11,154 nt of DNA from Baffinella frigidus (lineage: Eukaryota > Cryptophyceae > Cryptomonadales > Baffinellaceae). The stretch is taken from NCBI GenBank assembly GCA_026770585.1, contig MU646503.1, positions 273,935 through 285,088 of the forward strand. Direction: 5' to 3'. The notes beneath the pieces were generated by a model. The model did not search any database and was not told where the DNA came from. It saw only the letters and a program-made list of their open reading frames with translations. This document shows, in pieces, positions 9,101 through 11,127 of this stretch (its first letter is position 1; the number at the start of each line of letters is the position of its first letter). The position numbers and the translations under genes were made by a program.

Positions 9101-9342
9101 TATTTATAATTATAATAATTAAGTGATATTTATTTTGGTGCGCCTTTTTGCCGCAGGTGTGGGGCGTGGGCGTCGAGCGGGCGTCTTTTTTAAAAGAGAC
9201 GGTTTAGTTTTTAAACGGACCATTTCAGGGACGTGACACGTGTTTTGTCCGCAGGTGCGGGGCGTGGGCGTCGAGCGGGCTTCGTGTCGCGACCGGCGGG
9301 GATGATGCCTCCGTGCGCCTCTGGGACGTCGCCCGCTCCTGA
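58..9342 (+). CDS. WD40-repeat protein, 3' part of a split gene (8 exons, 5'-partial)
   Basis: Model: join 58-135, 1354-1486, 2610-2682, 3687-3831, 5353-5442, 6923-7031, 7765-7805, 9255-9342. Total 757 nt: one base of a split codon, 251 codons and TGA. Junction phases are 2, 0, 1, 2, 2, 0, 2, and every exon continues the frame of the one before. Five WD repeats are visible: residues about 1-42 (ending VKVW), 43-74 (FTGHED...GTVRVW), 125-157 (MRGHAGWVWGV...DDKTVRLW), 173-202 (TGHTDEVRAV...SDDATAII, without the final Trp) and 215-248 (LRGHQDPV...DDASVRLWDV). Residues about 75-124 are a Gly/Ala/Glu-rich linker. WD40 domains are non-enzymatic beta-propellers that scaffold protein complexes; the particular family is not recognisable. 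No signal peptide or membrane segment is seen, but the N-terminus is outside the window. The splice model is inferred from frame, motif continuity and GT/AG sites only. Confidence 0.82.
229..299. repeat. Two tandem 36-bp hairpin units
   Basis: Each unit is a perfect 11-bp stem (CTTCAGCTCCC / GGGAGCTGAAG) with a 3-base loop, followed by CCCAGTACAA. The loop is ATC in the first and GAT in the second, i.e. reverse complements, so the first hairpin core is the inverted form of the second while the flank is repeated directly. Confidence 0.85.
354..371. repeat. Perfect 18-bp palindrome
   Basis: GGTATGTTCGAACATACC is its own reverse complement. It lies just after a direct repeat of CAAATTTTGCA-type sequence. 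Function unknown. Confidence 0.8.
388..513. mobile_element. Possible short inverted-repeat element
   Basis: Ends CCACGCCAGA and TCTGGCGTGG are perfect 10-bp inverted repeats 126 bp apart, with a 14-bp palindrome CGCCAGATCTGGCG inside. No target-site duplication is obvious, so assignment as a MITE is tentative. Confidence 0.35.
556..765 (+). mobile_element. MITE-like element, copy A (CCACTCGAGG ends)
   Basis: Terminal inverted repeats CCACTCGAGGCT and AGCCTCGAGTGG bound 210 bp. It is related over its whole length, in opposite orientation, to 8335-8546, including blocks around TTACAAGTGAA, CAGATACGTGACCAA and ACTGGTACTAAATTTAAC. There is no coding potential, so it would be non-autonomous. Confidence 0.7.
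1047..1062 (+). repeat. Short echo of the exon-1 donor
   Basis: TGACAACAGGTGCCTT is identical to the exon-1 3' end and donor at 127-142. Both are followed some tens of bases later by CTCGCTCGGG, which suggests a degenerate duplication of the exon/intron boundary and not chance. Confidence 0.5.
1230..1312 (+). repeat. Dispersed repeat shared with 3180-3262
   Basis: Begins near TTATCCATTGCCCT, contains CACCTTGAA-x-TCAAGG and ends CTGCTAAG. The other copy has clearer ends, so this is probably a 5'-truncated or diverged member of the same family. Confidence 0.6.
1354..1486 (+). CDS. Exon 2 (end of WD repeat 1, most of WD repeat 2)
   Basis: Starts after CCCGCGCAG and reads VKVWGVSDSGLTEMACFTGH, then EDIVWGVALSADGGTAASSS and LDGT. 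The Gly-His pair at residues 45-46 and the Asp at 68 are the WD40 signature positions. The exon ends in phase 0 before donor GTGCGT, so the next exon should begin V-R/K-x-W; exon 3 does exactly that (VRVW). The last 30-40 bases and the donor recur three times in the following intron, but only this copy has the complete upstream coding sequence. GC-rich, unlike much of the surrounding repeat. Confidence 0.85.
1573..1696. repeat. Foldback (inverted repeat) inside intron 2
   Basis: The left arm begins CCTTTGTATGTGTGGGGCGT and the right arm ends with its near complement ACGCCCCCACATACAAGG. Arms are about 45-50 bp around a centre rich in GAAACCGA/TCGGTTTC. Part of the arm (TTTATGTGTGGGGCG) is repeated again at 1709-1726. 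Confidence 0.7.
1728..1820 (+). pseudogene. Copy 1 of exon-2 3' end and donor
   Basis: Repeats GACGGGGGTACCGCGGC, then a variant of the exon end, the donor as CAGTGCGTCC, and the following intron sequence (CCCTGATTCC, AAAATCCTTGCCTA). A 2-base length difference shifts the reading frame relative to exon 2, and no acceptor or upstream exon half is present. It is a partial copy that keeps a GT donor. Confidence 0.75.
1847..1895 (+). pseudogene. Copy 2 of exon-2 3' end and donor
   Basis: CTTCCAGTCTCGACGGCACG followed by GTGCGTCCC repeats the last 20 coding bases and the donor of exon 2. It is closest to the neighbouring copies through the shared CCTCCGCCCCCAGACC tail. Confidence 0.7.
2143..2242 (+). 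repeat. GATA tetranucleotide microsatellite
   Basis: Imperfect GATA/GATG array becoming pure (GATA) at about 2220-2241. Directly adjoins the third exon-2 echo. Confidence 0.85.
2243..2300 (+). pseudogene. Copy 3 of exon-2 3' end and donor
   Basis: GTCGCGGCTTCTTCCAGTCT then CGACGGCACC and GTGCGT repeats exon 2 from its CGCGGCTTCTTCC region through the donor, with few changes. It follows the GATA array abruptly, so the duplication breakpoint is visible. Confidence 0.75.
2283..2450 (+). repeat. Degenerate telomere-like tract (CCCTAAA variants)
   Basis: Repeated ACCCTAA, ACCCCAA and CCCTACA units on the sense strand of intron 2. Further units at about 2575-2600 lead straight into the exon-3 acceptor. 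Confidence 0.8.
2610..2682 (+). CDS. Exon 3 (end of WD repeat 2 and start of Gly-rich linker)
   Basis: Follows acceptor CTCGGGTAG, which sits directly after telomere-like CCCTAA sequence. Reads VRVWRVAGSNGEDDARGGET then RAGG and one base. VRVW completes the second WD blade begun by LDGT in exon 2. I place the end at donor GTGCGT (2683), which matches the exon-2 donor. A second phase-compatible donor, GTGCAT at 2707, would add eight residues (GASGRRHG), so the 3' boundary is uncertain. The remainder is low-complexity linker and would be hard to recognise without its neighbours. Confidence 0.72.
2722..2782 (+). repeat. Telomere-like tract in intron 3
   Basis: CCTTAACCTAAACCCTACTC and following CCCTAAA/CCCTACA units, C-rich on the gene's sense strand. 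Confidence 0.8.
2843..2892 (+). repeat. 50-bp block identical to 10273-10322
   Basis: Starts GAGGTCCTAGGCAGGTCC and ends GCGTATGAGCCTACT; all 50 bases match the copy that lies inside the element at 10232-10340. The flanks differ. Confidence 0.9.
2950..3097. repeat. 148-bp foldback with 64-base arms
   Basis: Left arm 2950-3013 starts AACGGCCTGAAAATGGGGTA and right arm 3034-3097 is its near-perfect complement, ending CCATTTTCAGGCCGTT; the loop is 20 bases. CCTAGG and CTACGGTAGG motifs link it to the MITE family at the right end of the window. No coding capacity. Confidence 0.85.
3130..3262. mobile_element. Short inverted-repeat element with 24-bp central palindrome
   Basis: Ends CTTAGCAGC and GCTGCTAAG are inverted. 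At 3218-3241 there is a perfect 24-bp palindrome with arms TTTCACCTTGAA and TTCAAGGTGAAA. Its right two thirds are repeated directly at 1230-1312. Confidence 0.6.
3334..3372 (+). repeat. Short tandem repeat AACTGGTCAAA
   Basis: Three units of AACTGGTCAAA with CTC-type spacers. Non-coding part of intron 3. Confidence 0.7.
3470..3541 (+). repeat. 9-bp tandem repeat (CCATTGGAG-like)
   Basis: Repeated ATTGGAGCC / ATTGGCGCC units. One frame would read Gly-Ala-Ile-Gly repeats, but it lies within intron 3 and no splice model includes it. Confidence 0.7.
3577..3685 (+). repeat. Interstitial telomere repeat, pure CCCTAAA array
   Basis: About ten perfect 7-bp CCCTAAA units at 3612-3680, ending CCCTAACCCCCAG. 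The array runs directly into the exon-4 acceptor. CTAAC at its 3' end is a good branch-point-like sequence close to the AG, and the tract is C-rich. Confidence 0.92.
3687..3831 (+). CDS. Exon 4 (Gly-rich linker and first half of WD repeat 3)
   Basis: Begins after AACCCCCAG, immediately downstream of a pure CCCTAAA array. It encodes a Gly/Ala/Glu-rich stretch (residues 96-124), then QVMRGHAGWVWGVALHPRM, a clear WD40 blade start with GH at 128-129 and a W-V-W core strand like that in exon 2. It ends in phase 2 (GG) before donor GTGACG. Joining to exon 5 makes a Gly codon and the sequence HPRMGGEVASAGDDKTVRLW, a well-formed blade. The start rests on the acceptor and on phase 1 agreement with exon 3. 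Confidence 0.82.
3900..3960 (+). repeat. Direct repeat related to 4211-4272
   Basis: CTTGTCAACTTTGGGGAGAG...GGTGAGACCAAATT matches the later block TTGTCAACTTTTGGCG...GGCGAGACCAAAT at moderate identity. Found in intron 4. Confidence 0.6.
3973..4079. mobile_element. Possible small inverted-repeat element
   Basis: AGAATCTGTCC and GGACAGATTCT are perfect 11-bp inverted ends enclosing a sequence with internal GCTAT-CTTA repeats. Target duplication not evident. Confidence 0.4.
4241..4263. repeat. 23-base palindrome
   Basis: GGTCTCGCCAA, one central base, then TTGGCGAGACC: perfect 11-bp stem. It lies in the second copy of the 3900/4211 repeat; the first copy has a decayed version. Confidence 0.8.
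4346..4487. mobile_element. Inverted-repeat element with 13-bp ends
   Basis: GGCCACACGGTGG and CCACCGTGTGGCC are perfect inverted termini 142 bp apart. The interior is AT-richer than its flanks. Probably a MITE-like insertion in intron 4. Confidence 0.5.
4495..4555 (+). repeat. Telomere-like tract in intron 4
   Basis: CAAACCTCAAACCCCAAACC followed by CCCTAAA units. It precedes CCGCCCAG and a 14-base echo of the exon-5 start (GGAGGCAGCG at 4568). Confidence 0.75.
4647..4740 (+). pseudogene. Duplicate of exon 5, probably unusable
   Basis: Acceptor TTGTTCAG is intact and the frame reads EAASAGDDKTVRLWMTGYEP then RGEAHAAAPPR, closely matching exon 5 and even joining exon 4 in phase (GG+A = Gly). 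The exon-5 donor region (CCTTTGAC before GTACAC) is missing; the nearest donor, GAGTGTTC at about 4740, ends in phase 0 and would break the frame into exon 6. It is a full blade half without a compatible exit, so I call it an exon pseudocopy. An internal GT after ATGACAG would be phase 1 and needs a different acceptor. Confidence 0.65.
5081..5166 (+). repeat. Dispersed repeat, inverted copy at 11044-11127
   Basis: GGAACAGCCCCGCCGGCAGG through GAGGTGACTGCCTTG recurs as the reverse complement at the right end of the window with about one change. It contains a perfect 20-bp palindrome at 5112-5131 (CCGCGTGACC / GGTCACGCGG). Confidence 0.85.
5353..5442 (+). CDS. Exon 5 (second half of WD repeat 3)
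   Basis: Follows acceptor GCCGATGCAG and reads EVASAGDDKTVRLWRTEVGA then QADAAAPPL and two bases of a Thr codon. AGDDKTVRLW is the classic C-terminal half of a WD blade. It ends at donor GTACAC; the split Thr codon AC+A joins to GHTDEV in exon 6 and gives PPLTGHTDEV. Of four related copies of this exon in the region, this is the only one with an acceptor, an intact blade and a donor in the right phase. The others are at 4564-4577, 4647-4740 and 5480-5542. Confidence 0.8.
5446..5592. repeat. Telomere-like tracts in both orientations
   Basis: CCCTAAACCCTAGGGTTGAG occurs twice, about 100 bp apart, because an exon-5-end plus intron unit is tandemly duplicated. The C-rich strand faces the G-rich strand at CCCTAGGG. 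Confidence 0.75.
5480..5542 (+). pseudogene. Partial copy of exon 5 (3' half with donor)
   Basis: Starts within the blade at GCGGCTTTGGAGGACTGG (RLWRTG) and runs through EAHAAATPL to CCTTTGAC and donor GTGAAC. It lacks the acceptor and the AGDDKTV part, so it cannot serve as an internal exon. It resembles the copy at 4647-4740 (GTTRYGAGCCT...) more than the functional exon in its middle. Confidence 0.75.
5620..5832. repeat. About 213-bp palindrome containing an exon-5 fragment
   Basis: The left arm starts GGTTCAAGGTGGTTGTTGGA and the right arm ends TCCAACAACCACCTTGAACC. Complementarity continues through GGGTTCGCTTAGGG / CCCTAAGCGAACCC and telomere-like DNA to a centre near CCGCACGCTGCGG (about 5723). 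The right arm includes the exon-5 tail CACCTTTGAC and donor GTACAC at 5732-5748; the left arm holds its inverted counterpart. Confidence 0.82.
5833..6016 (+). repeat. Telomere-variant tracts (CACGAAA, CCCCAAA)
   Basis: CCCGAAA then at least five ACACGAA units, then CCCTAAA and CCCCAAA variants leading to AACGTCACCCTGCAG, the acceptor of the first exon-6 echo. Reverse-strand ORFs here are repeat translation. Confidence 0.85.
6027..6286 (+). pseudogene. First three copies of the exon-6 5' half
   Basis: Copies begin at 6027, 6132 and 6239, each after a CAG acceptor, and encode variants of HTDEVRSVSYSPYGG before diverging. The first has GAG for the GGG of Gly-His; the third has AACACAGACGAAGTCC. 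All lack the rest of the blade and any good donor, so they look like truncated exon copies with intact acceptors. Confidence 0.8.
6278..6960 (+). repeat. 229-bp tandem array, each unit carrying two exon-6 5' fragments
   Basis: Near-identical units start at about 6278, 6507 and 6736. Each unit holds two exon-6-like fragments with CTCAG acceptors (6364, 6467; 6593, 6696; 6822 and the true exon at 6923). The spacers are built from GATTTGACCATT motifs and CT/T-rich tracts. Fragments alternate between a YSPYGG type and a YTPCGS type. 229 is not a multiple of 3. The array ends in the full exon, suggesting it grew from the exon's own acceptor region. Confidence 0.88.
6923..7031 (+). CDS. Exon 6 (WD repeat 4)
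   Basis: Preceded by a long pyrimidine tract ending TTCTTCTCAG. Reads GHTDEVRAVSYSPCGAFLLS then CSDDATAIIHKGASPQ. GH at 174-175 and SDD at 195-197 are WD40 positions; the last strand is AIIH in place of x-x-x-W, so this blade lacks its Trp. It ends in phase 0 with CAG before GTTATT. Eight upstream relatives have the acceptor and the GHTDEV...YSPYGG half only, and four downstream relatives have only the 3' portion, so this is the one full-length copy. A different 3' end from the downstream copies (RACAAPQ) cannot be excluded in some transcripts. Confidence 0.82.
7087..7122 (+). pseudogene. Exon-6 3'-end copy 1
   Basis: GACACGGCCATCACCCGGGC (DTAITRA) through GCACCACAG and GTTACT. Only the last part of the exon and the donor are present. 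Confidence 0.72.
7185..7268 (+). pseudogene. Exon-6 3'-end copy 2 (longest)
   Basis: Open for 28 codons in the exon-6 frame: VSYSPCGAFLLSCSDDATAV then IRACDAPQ, ending at CAG before GTTACT. It lacks the GHTDEVRA start; the 5' junction AAAGTAG could act as a weak acceptor. It would be a recent duplicate judging by identity across GCGGGGCCTTCCTGCT. Confidence 0.75.
7343..7376 (+). pseudogene. Exon-6 3'-end copy 3 (degenerate)
   Basis: GACGACTTCACGGCCATCAT, then TTCATCACAG and GTTATC. Recognisable chiefly by position in the tandem series and by the preceding TAATTGTAAAGCG shared with the other copies. Confidence 0.55.
7523..7561 (+). pseudogene. Exon-6 3'-end copy 4
   Basis: Thirteen codons DATAMIRACAAPQ ending at CAG before GTTTTTT. 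Agreement of copies 1, 2 and 4 on RAC(A/D)APQ against KGASPQ in the full exon suggests the copies were homogenised with each other or that the full exon has diverged. Confidence 0.68.
7567..7760 (+). repeat. CCCGAAA telomere-variant array before exon 7
   Basis: Dozens of 7-bp CCCGAAA units with CCCCAGA and CCGGAGC variants, ending in CCCCAAA units and AAAGCAG, the exon-7 acceptor. Both strands read as open ORFs, a property of the 7-bp period. Confidence 0.9.
7765..7805 (+). CDS. Exon 7 (start of WD repeat 5)
   Basis: A 41-bp exon after a CCCCAAA-rich tract ending AAAGCAG. Reads EPGETLRGHQDPV plus two bases (AG) of an Arg codon, with donor GTCTGA. TLRGHQDPV is a typical blade start (Leu-x-Gly-His-x-Asp-x-Val). 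The phase 2 end plus the first base of exon 8 gives Arg and the continuous string HQDPVRCGAWASSG. It is short and would be missed by ORF searches; support is the WD40 motif together with phase agreement on both sides. Confidence 0.78.
7838..7908 (+). repeat. Two copies of a 26-bp repeat
   Basis: TGATGGTATATGAGCGACGT (7838) and TGATAGTATATGAGCGACGT (7883), both continuing TGAGCC. The preceding ATCCGGAGAACCCTATTTCT resembles the end of the element at 8045-8180. Confidence 0.75.
8045..8180. mobile_element. 136-bp foldback MITE-like element
   Basis: Left arm begins ATCCGGGGAAACCTATTTTT and right arm ends AAAACAGGTTTCCCCGGAT; complementarity reaches about 50 bp per arm through GAAAATTACTGCAC / GTGTAGTAATTTTC. 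Non-coding; lies in intron 7. Confidence 0.75.
8213..8273 (+). repeat. Telomere-variant tract (CCGTAAA/CCCTAAA)
   Basis: AAACCCCAAACCGTAAACCC and similar units. Intron 7, distant from any acceptor in the model. Confidence 0.75.
8335..8546 (-). mobile_element. MITE-like element, copy B
   Basis: Ends CCACTCAAGGCT and GGCCTCGAGTGG; inverted relative of 556-765. It contains a perfect 19-bp hairpin at 8405-8446 (TTGGTCACGTATCTGCGGG, loop GTAT), which in copy A is degraded. Copies differ enough to be old or independently inserted. Confidence 0.72.
8605..8680 (+). repeat. Copy of the sequence that precedes exon 8
   Basis: TTTAAAGAGACGGTTTATTT, then ATTTCAGGGACGTGACAGGTG and TTGTCCGCA repeats 9185-9253 immediately upstream of the true exon-8 acceptor. 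Here the CCGCA is followed by CACAC with no exon, so only intron sequence was duplicated. Confidence 0.75.
8757..8823 (+). pseudogene. Exon-8 5' copy 1, with in-frame stop
   Basis: After TCATGGGAAAG it repeats GTGCGGGGCCTGGGCGTCGA and on to GCGACCGGCGGGGA. In the exon-7 phase it reads CGAWASSMLRVATGGDLVTI, Tyr and TGA (8821-8823), so use of this acceptor would give a protein without the final blade strand. The acceptor AAAG is poor. Confidence 0.7.
8898..8948 (+). pseudogene. Exon-8 5' copy 2
   Basis: GTGTGGGGCGTGGGCGTCGA after TTTTACCACAG, continuing to GTGACCGGCGGGGG before AT-rich DNA. The acceptor is good. In the exon-7 phase it reads CGAWASSERRVVTGGGDV and runs on into AT-rich sequence. 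Confidence 0.72.
9056..9076 (+). pseudogene. Exon-8 5' copy 3 (short)
   Basis: GTGCGGGGCGTGGGCGTCGA after TTTCCGCAG, then AT-rich DNA; the exon-7 phase reaches TGA within four codons of the breakpoint. Confidence 0.72.
9157..9183 (+). pseudogene. Exon-8 5' copy 4 (short)
   Basis: GTGTGGGGCGTGGGCGTCGA then GCGGGCGTC after TTTTTGCCGCAG; TAA follows within a few codons in the exon-7 phase. The full exon begins about 100 bp further on. Confidence 0.72.
9255..9342 (+). CDS. Exon 8, terminal exon (WD repeat 5 and stop)
   Basis: Follows TTTTGTCCGCAG. In the frame set by exon 7 it reads CGAWASSGLRVATGGDDASV then RLWDVARS and TGA at 9340-9342. GGDDASVRLWDV is a textbook WD blade end including the Trp-Asp dipeptide, so the protein ends five residues after that Trp (D-V-A-R-S), as is common when the last blade closes a propeller. 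Four truncated copies of the first 20-55 bases lie upstream with their own acceptors; only this one encodes the full blade. No AATAAA signal is seen just downstream, where a minisatellite begins. Confidence 0.88.
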
Positions 9343-9345
9343 GGG

Positions 9346-9720
9346 ACCTCAGGACTGACGGGCCCGCCTCGGGACTGACGGGCCCGCCTCAGGATATATG
9401 GTAGGCCCGCCTCGGAATTGATAGGCCCGCCTCGGGACTGACGGGCCCGCCTCAGGACCGACGGGCCCGCCTTGGGACGGATAGGCCCGCCTCGGGACGG
9501 ATAGGCCCGCCTCAGGATATATGATAGGCCCGCCTCGCGATATATAGGCCCGCCGCGAGACTGATAGGACCGCCTCAGGACTGATAGGCCCGCCTCGGGA
9601 CTGACGGGCCCGCCTCGCGATAGATAGGCCTGTCTCGGGACGGATAGGCCCGCCTCGGGATAAATGGGCTCGCCTCGGGACGGATAGGCCCGCCTCGGAG
9701 TAGATGGGCCCGCCTCATGA
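9346..9720 (+). repeat. 20-bp minisatellite directly after the stop codon
   Basis: About 18 units of GGGACTGAYAGGCCCGCCTC, with variants containing GGATATATGATA. It starts within a few bases of the TGA, so it probably forms the 3' UTR or interrupts it. The reverse-strand ORF over it (Ser-Arg-Gly-Gly-Pro repeats) is a by-product of the near-20-bp period. Confidence 0.9.
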
Positions 9721-9812
9721 TGGCGAGCGTGAGACCTTTCGGTTGGGGGCGTTCGTGTGTTTTGGAACGCTTCGCCTTCCAGGGGGGGGCATGTTGGTAT
9801 CAAGAAAGTTCT

Positions 9813-9911
9813 CTAGTGGCTATACATCTCGAGGTAGTGAATTCACTGTAAAATCAGTGGATTTGCACCAGATTACGGCCTGGTCAAACGACCCAGACGT
9901 ATAGCCACTAG
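9813..9911. mobile_element. 99-bp inverted-repeat element
   Basis: CTAGTGGCTATAC and GTATAGCCACTAG are perfect 13-bp inverted ends; two smaller stems lie inside (CACTG/CAGTG and CCAG/CTGG). TTGGTATCAA occurs on both sides of it (9794 and 9960) at unequal distance. Confidence 0.55.
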
Positions 9912-9936
9912 GTCCTGCTCAGACTCAGCCTCGGTG

Positions 9937-9967
9937 GGTGTGCATACATGGCGGCCGTGTTGGTATC
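9937..9967 (-). repeat. Paralogous copy of the 10211/10751 block (reverse orientation)
   Basis: Reverse complement reads ACCAACACGGCCGCCATGTA then TGCACACC, matching the sequence flanking the element at 10232-10340 and the block at 10751-10785, but with no insertion. Confidence 0.6.
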
Positions 9968-10103
9968 AATCAAGGCACCTCTCACAAGATGGTGAATGCT
10001 CCCCGCAGCTCTGTGACACATGGTATGAAATCAACGTCCGCTCCTCCCTTTCTCTCGCAGCTGCCACTCTCTCTCCTGCACACCCACCTGTACCTGATGC
10101 TGG

Positions 10104-10110
10104 CGCGCGC

Positions 10111-10160
<50 letters not shown>
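10104..10160. repeat. CT then CA dinucleotide microsatellite
   Basis: GCGCGC, about eleven CT units, then about fourteen CA units. ORFs translating to Ser-Leu and Thr-His runs here are not genes. Confidence 0.95.
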
Positions 10161-10163
<3 letters not shown>

Positions 10164-10231
10164 GACACGCACACACGCACGCTCTCTCCGTGCTACCAGA
10201 GATGGACCGTTATTAACACCAACGCGGCCGC

Positions 10232-10340
10232 CATATCCCTTAAGTGGCCAGGCAGTCAAATTTGACTGCCAAGAGGTCCTAGGCAGGTCCTAGGGCCCTA
10301 CGGTAGGGCGTATGAGCCTACTGGCCACTCAAGGGATATG
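10232..10340. mobile_element. About 101-bp MITE flanked by TA
   Basis: Inverted ends TCCCTTAAGTGGCCA / TGGCCACTCAAGGGA lie between flanking TA dinucleotides (ATAT context). Inside are a perfect 20-bp palindrome at 10251-10270 (GGCAGTCAAA/TTTGACTGCC) and the 50-bp block shared with intron 3. Uninterrupted paralogous sequence at 10751-10785 acts as an empty-site reference. Confidence 0.75.
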
Positions 10341-10383
10341 CACCCCCGCAGAGGATGTCTTTCAGCAGGGAGCTAGAGAGCTA

Positions 10384-10502
10384 CAGGGGTACCTCGCTCA
10401 TAAGAAACAGCCCCCCCCTAGGACCCTACAGTAGGACCATGCCTAGGGCCCTATTGTGGTCCTAGGGGGGGGGGGGCGTTTCTTATGAGCGAGGTACCCC
10501 TG
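10384..10502. mobile_element. TA-flanked MITE, CAGGGGTACC family, copy 1
   Basis: Perfect inverted ends CAGGGGTACCTCGC... and ...GCGAGGTACCCCTG extending about 26 bp (through CTCATAAGAAAC), with TA on both sides (10382, 10503). Interior: C8/G12 runs, CCTAGG and CCCTA motifs. The TA duplication and size fit Tc1/mariner-mobilised MITEs; no transposase is present. Confidence 0.88.
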
Positions 10503-10558
10503 TAGAGAGCTACACGCGGGAGCAGAAGCGGCGGACGTTGGCACAGACGACGCGAGTA

Positions 10559-10606
10559 CAAGGGTACCTCGCTCATAAGAAACCGCCCCCCCCTAGGACC
10601 CTACAG
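10559..10606. mobile_element. Truncated member of the same MITE family
   Basis: CAAGGGTACCTCGCTCATAA through CCCTAGGACCCTACAG, stopping at the TA into which copy 2 is inserted. The right half expected after the inner element (GGACCATGCC...) is absent, so the outer element lost it. Confidence 0.75.
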
Positions 10607-10608
10607 TA

Positions 10609-10726
10609 CAGGGGTACCTCGCTCATAAGAAACTGCCCCCCCCCTAGGACCACCGTAGACCTATGCCTAGGGCCCTACGGTGGTCCTAGGGGGAGGGGGC
10701 AGTTTCTTATGAGCGAGGTACCCCTG
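10609..10726. mobile_element. TA-flanked MITE, copy 2, nested in the truncated one
   Basis: Same ends as copy 1, TA at 10607 and 10727, interior AGGACCACCGTAGACC. Its insertion point in the outer element corresponds to the intact ACAGTAGGACC at about 10429 in copy 1. Confidence 0.85.
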
Positions 10727-10750
10727 TACATGTACGGTAGAGATCTTTAC

Positions 10751-10785
10751 TACTATCAACACGGCCGCCATATGCGCACCCCCAC
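10751..10785 (+). repeat. Uninterrupted paralogue of the 10211-10232/10336-10355 flanks
   Basis: CTATCAACACGGCCGCCATA then TGCGCACCCCCACGA corresponds to sequence left and right of the MITE at 10232-10340, including GAG-rich sequence further right. Further similarity (GAGAGCTA, GGCGGACGTTGGCA / GGCGGGCGTTGGCA) suggests a segmental duplication of roughly 10201-10556 and 10740-10880. Confidence 0.65.
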
Positions 10786-10994
10786 GACGAGAGCACAGAG
10801 GCTCCAGACGAGCCCGCCTCGAGAGAGCTATTCCAGAGAGTAAAATCGGCGGGCGTTGGCAGTGGTGACTCGTGCTGCCTCCTCCTCGCTCCACCCTTTT
10901 GCCTCCGCTATCACCCCCAGCATCTGCGCGAGGTCCGCCTGCGGAGGGCAAGCAACGTTGCCGTCAAATGCCAAAGCAATGGTACTACGAATCT

Positions 10995-11010
10995 GCGAGG
11001 TACCCCTGTA
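10995..11010. mobile_element. Solo right end of the CAGGGGTACC MITE
   Basis: GCGAGGTACCCCTG followed by TA matches the terminal 14 bases of copies 1 and 2; no matching left end precedes it. Confidence 0.6.
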
Positions 11011-11043
11011 GATTAGGACCTATGCTCAGAGCGTGAGACACGC

Positions 11044-11127
11044 CAAGGCAGTCACCTCGGACAGTTGGCTTCGGCGTCCGCGTGACCGGTCACGCGGGCG
11101 TTCACGAGCCTGCCGGCGGGGCTGTTC
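11044..11127 (-). repeat. Inverted copy of 5081-5166
   Basis: Reverse complement of the intron-4 block, including the palindrome CGCGTGACC/GGTCACGCG. The CCTTTTGCCTCCGCTA block at 10889-10907 is also repeated at the very end of the window, so this edge continues a duplicated region. Confidence 0.85.

Larger units (their letters stand above)
8815..9150. other. AT-rich spacers between exon-8 copies
   Basis: Blocks of ATTTATTGATATTTAT, ATAATTTA and similar, in strong contrast to the GC-rich exon copies they separate, and themselves repeated (TTTGGTGCRCC precedes two of the acceptors). No ORF or RNA gene seen. Confidence 0.7.

Noticed and set aside
9225-9803. 192-codon reverse-strand ORF with Ser-Arg-Gly-Gly-Pro repeats
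   Set aside because: It is the translation of the 20-bp minisatellite and overlaps the terminal WD40 exon antisense; no domain, and repeats of this kind stay open by composition.
9816-9908. tRNA-like fold with closing stem GGCTATAC/GTATAGCC
   Set aside because: The stem extends to 13 bp, there is no standard TTCGA loop or D-arm, and the inner stems do not fit a cloverleaf; an inverted-repeat element explains it.
9934-10293. 119-codon ORF ending in Ser-Leu and Thr-His runs
   Set aside because: It is driven by the CT/CA microsatellite and has no domain or splice support.
10538-10843. 101-codon ORF containing YRGTSLIRN-type sequence
   Set aside because: It is the translation of the terminal repeats of nested MITEs, not a gene.
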